Of a DNA stretch of 5,534 nt, positions 5,027-5,534 are shown piece after piece (the first letter of the stretch is position 1; every line of letters begins with the position of its first letter). The stretch is from Clostridia bacterium. Its GTDB lineage: Bacteria; Bacillota_A; Clostridia; UBA1212; UBA1255. The notes under the pieces were generated by a model that did no database searches, was not told where the DNA came from, and saw nothing but the letters and a program-made list of their open reading frames with translations. The stretch is taken from contig JAFWZH010000038.1 in NCBI GenBank assembly GCA_017522515.1, positions 1 to 5,534 of the forward strand. Direction: 5' to 3'. The position numbers and the translations under genes are program-made.

Positions 5027-5534
5027 TTATAGTCTCATTTTATCTCTAATCTCGGCAGGTATGGCATTCTTATTTACTACAATATCTGTAGTCTTATATC
5101 TAACATAAGATTTGCTTACATACCATACTCCATTGTATGGACCAGCGTCACCCCATGAGTTTTTTACCATGTAATACTCCGTACCATTTTGGTCTTTCGC
5201 TTTTCCATATATGTGCATTCCGTGATCATCCGTTGTTGAGTAATCATCAAAACCTTCCTGACGAAGTTCTTGAGTAATCTCTAATTCGGGGCATGGCGTT
5301 TGTGTATATAAAGGTCTGCCATTAACTTCTGCACTACCAATCCAACGTGCCTCGTCACTACCTTGTATTGTTTTGGTTACATCAGGAACAACGGCAATAC
5401 CAGCTCCTGTAAAACCATCCTCACTAACATCACTTGCCCACGCAACAGTATATCCATTATCAATAGCATTGTCTATAATGGCAATCATATCGTCCAATGG
5501 CACATTGTGAGCAGTACGCCCTCTCCAATTATCA
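5027..5534 (-). CDS. C1 (papain-like) cysteine peptidase, aminopeptidase C/bleomycin hydrolase-like, C-terminal part
   Basis: The open frame enters from the right edge and ends at the TAA at 5027-5029, giving 168 visible residues. There is a GTG inside at 5503, but the frame stays open upstream to the edge (DNWRGRTAHN precedes it), so that codon is internal. DDHGMHIYG supplies the catalytic histidine (visible residue 104) and YYMVKNSWGDAG the catalytic asparagine (residue 125), the second and third members of the papain-like triad. The cysteine lies outside the window. The order DDHGM ... KNSWG ... WYVSKSYVRYKT ... IP.EIR.KM.L at the end matches the C1B-type peptidases common in Bacteroidales, which cleave peptides and include bleomycin hydrolase and PepC relatives. 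Whether it is secreted cannot be judged without the N-terminus. It is on the same strand as, and 47 bases ahead of, the small membrane protein gene. Confidence 0.9.
   Translation of the reverse strand, partial: DNWRGRTAHNVPLDDMIAIIDNAIDNGYTVAWASDVSEDGFTGAGIAVVPDVTKTIQGSDEARWIGSAEVNGRPLYTQTPCPELEITQELRQEGFDDYSTTDDHGMHIYGKAKDQNGTEYYMVKNSWGDAGPYNGVWYVSKSYVRYKTTDIVVNKNAIPAEIRDKMRL

Noticed and set aside
5027..5503. GTG at 5503 as the start of a complete small peptidase
   Set aside because: The frame stays open to the right edge and the catalytic cysteine region of the family is missing, so the gene simply continues outside the window.

Overview
The window looks like an accessory stretch of a Bacteroidales chromosome (Prevotella or Bacteroides type). 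Three things point there: AT-rich DNA with little Shine-Dalgarno signal, candidate promoters of the Bacteroidetes TTTG / TAnnTTTG kind, and protein types common in that order (a DUF4143-type AAA ATPase, a PPAD/agmatine-deiminase-family enzyme, a Bacteroidetes-style tyrosine recombinase, a C1B-like cysteine peptidase). This placement is inferred from gene types and style, not from a database match.

Left part (1-1242): the N-terminal two fifths or so of an AAA ATPase runs off the left edge on the minus strand. It is followed by about 880 bases without a convincing gene. That gap holds a direct repeat over the likely ATPase promoter and seven copies of TGGCACAC/GTGTGCCA between 804 and 1135, two of which form a perfect 16-bp palindrome. 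The gap is the shared upstream region of two divergent genes.

Middle part (1243-3037): a plus-strand 238-residue protein would normally be called hypothetical, but it carries, in order, most landmarks of the AAG/MPG 3-methyladenine DNA glycosylase fold. It meets tail to tail, with a 14-base overlap, a minus-strand short deiminase of the agmatine deiminase/PPAD family. Upstream of the deiminase is a short AT-rich stretch with a good Bacteroidetes promoter match facing right.

Right part (3038-5534): a tyrosine recombinase remnant, truncated at both ends and richer in G+C than what follows, marks an old mobile-element scar. Beyond it, on the minus strand, lie the 3' end of a papain-like peptidase gene (running off the right edge) and then a tightly coupled pair: a small single-pass membrane protein and a 290-292 residue soluble protein, neither of recognised function. 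The pair ends at a 17-bp hairpin terminator that pairs fully only in the minus-strand transcript.

No rRNA, tRNA, CRISPR array or complete insertion sequence was seen. The best candidates for something undescribed are the divergent glycosylase-like gene, the TGGCACAC repeat cluster in front of it, and the coupled membrane/soluble gene pair.
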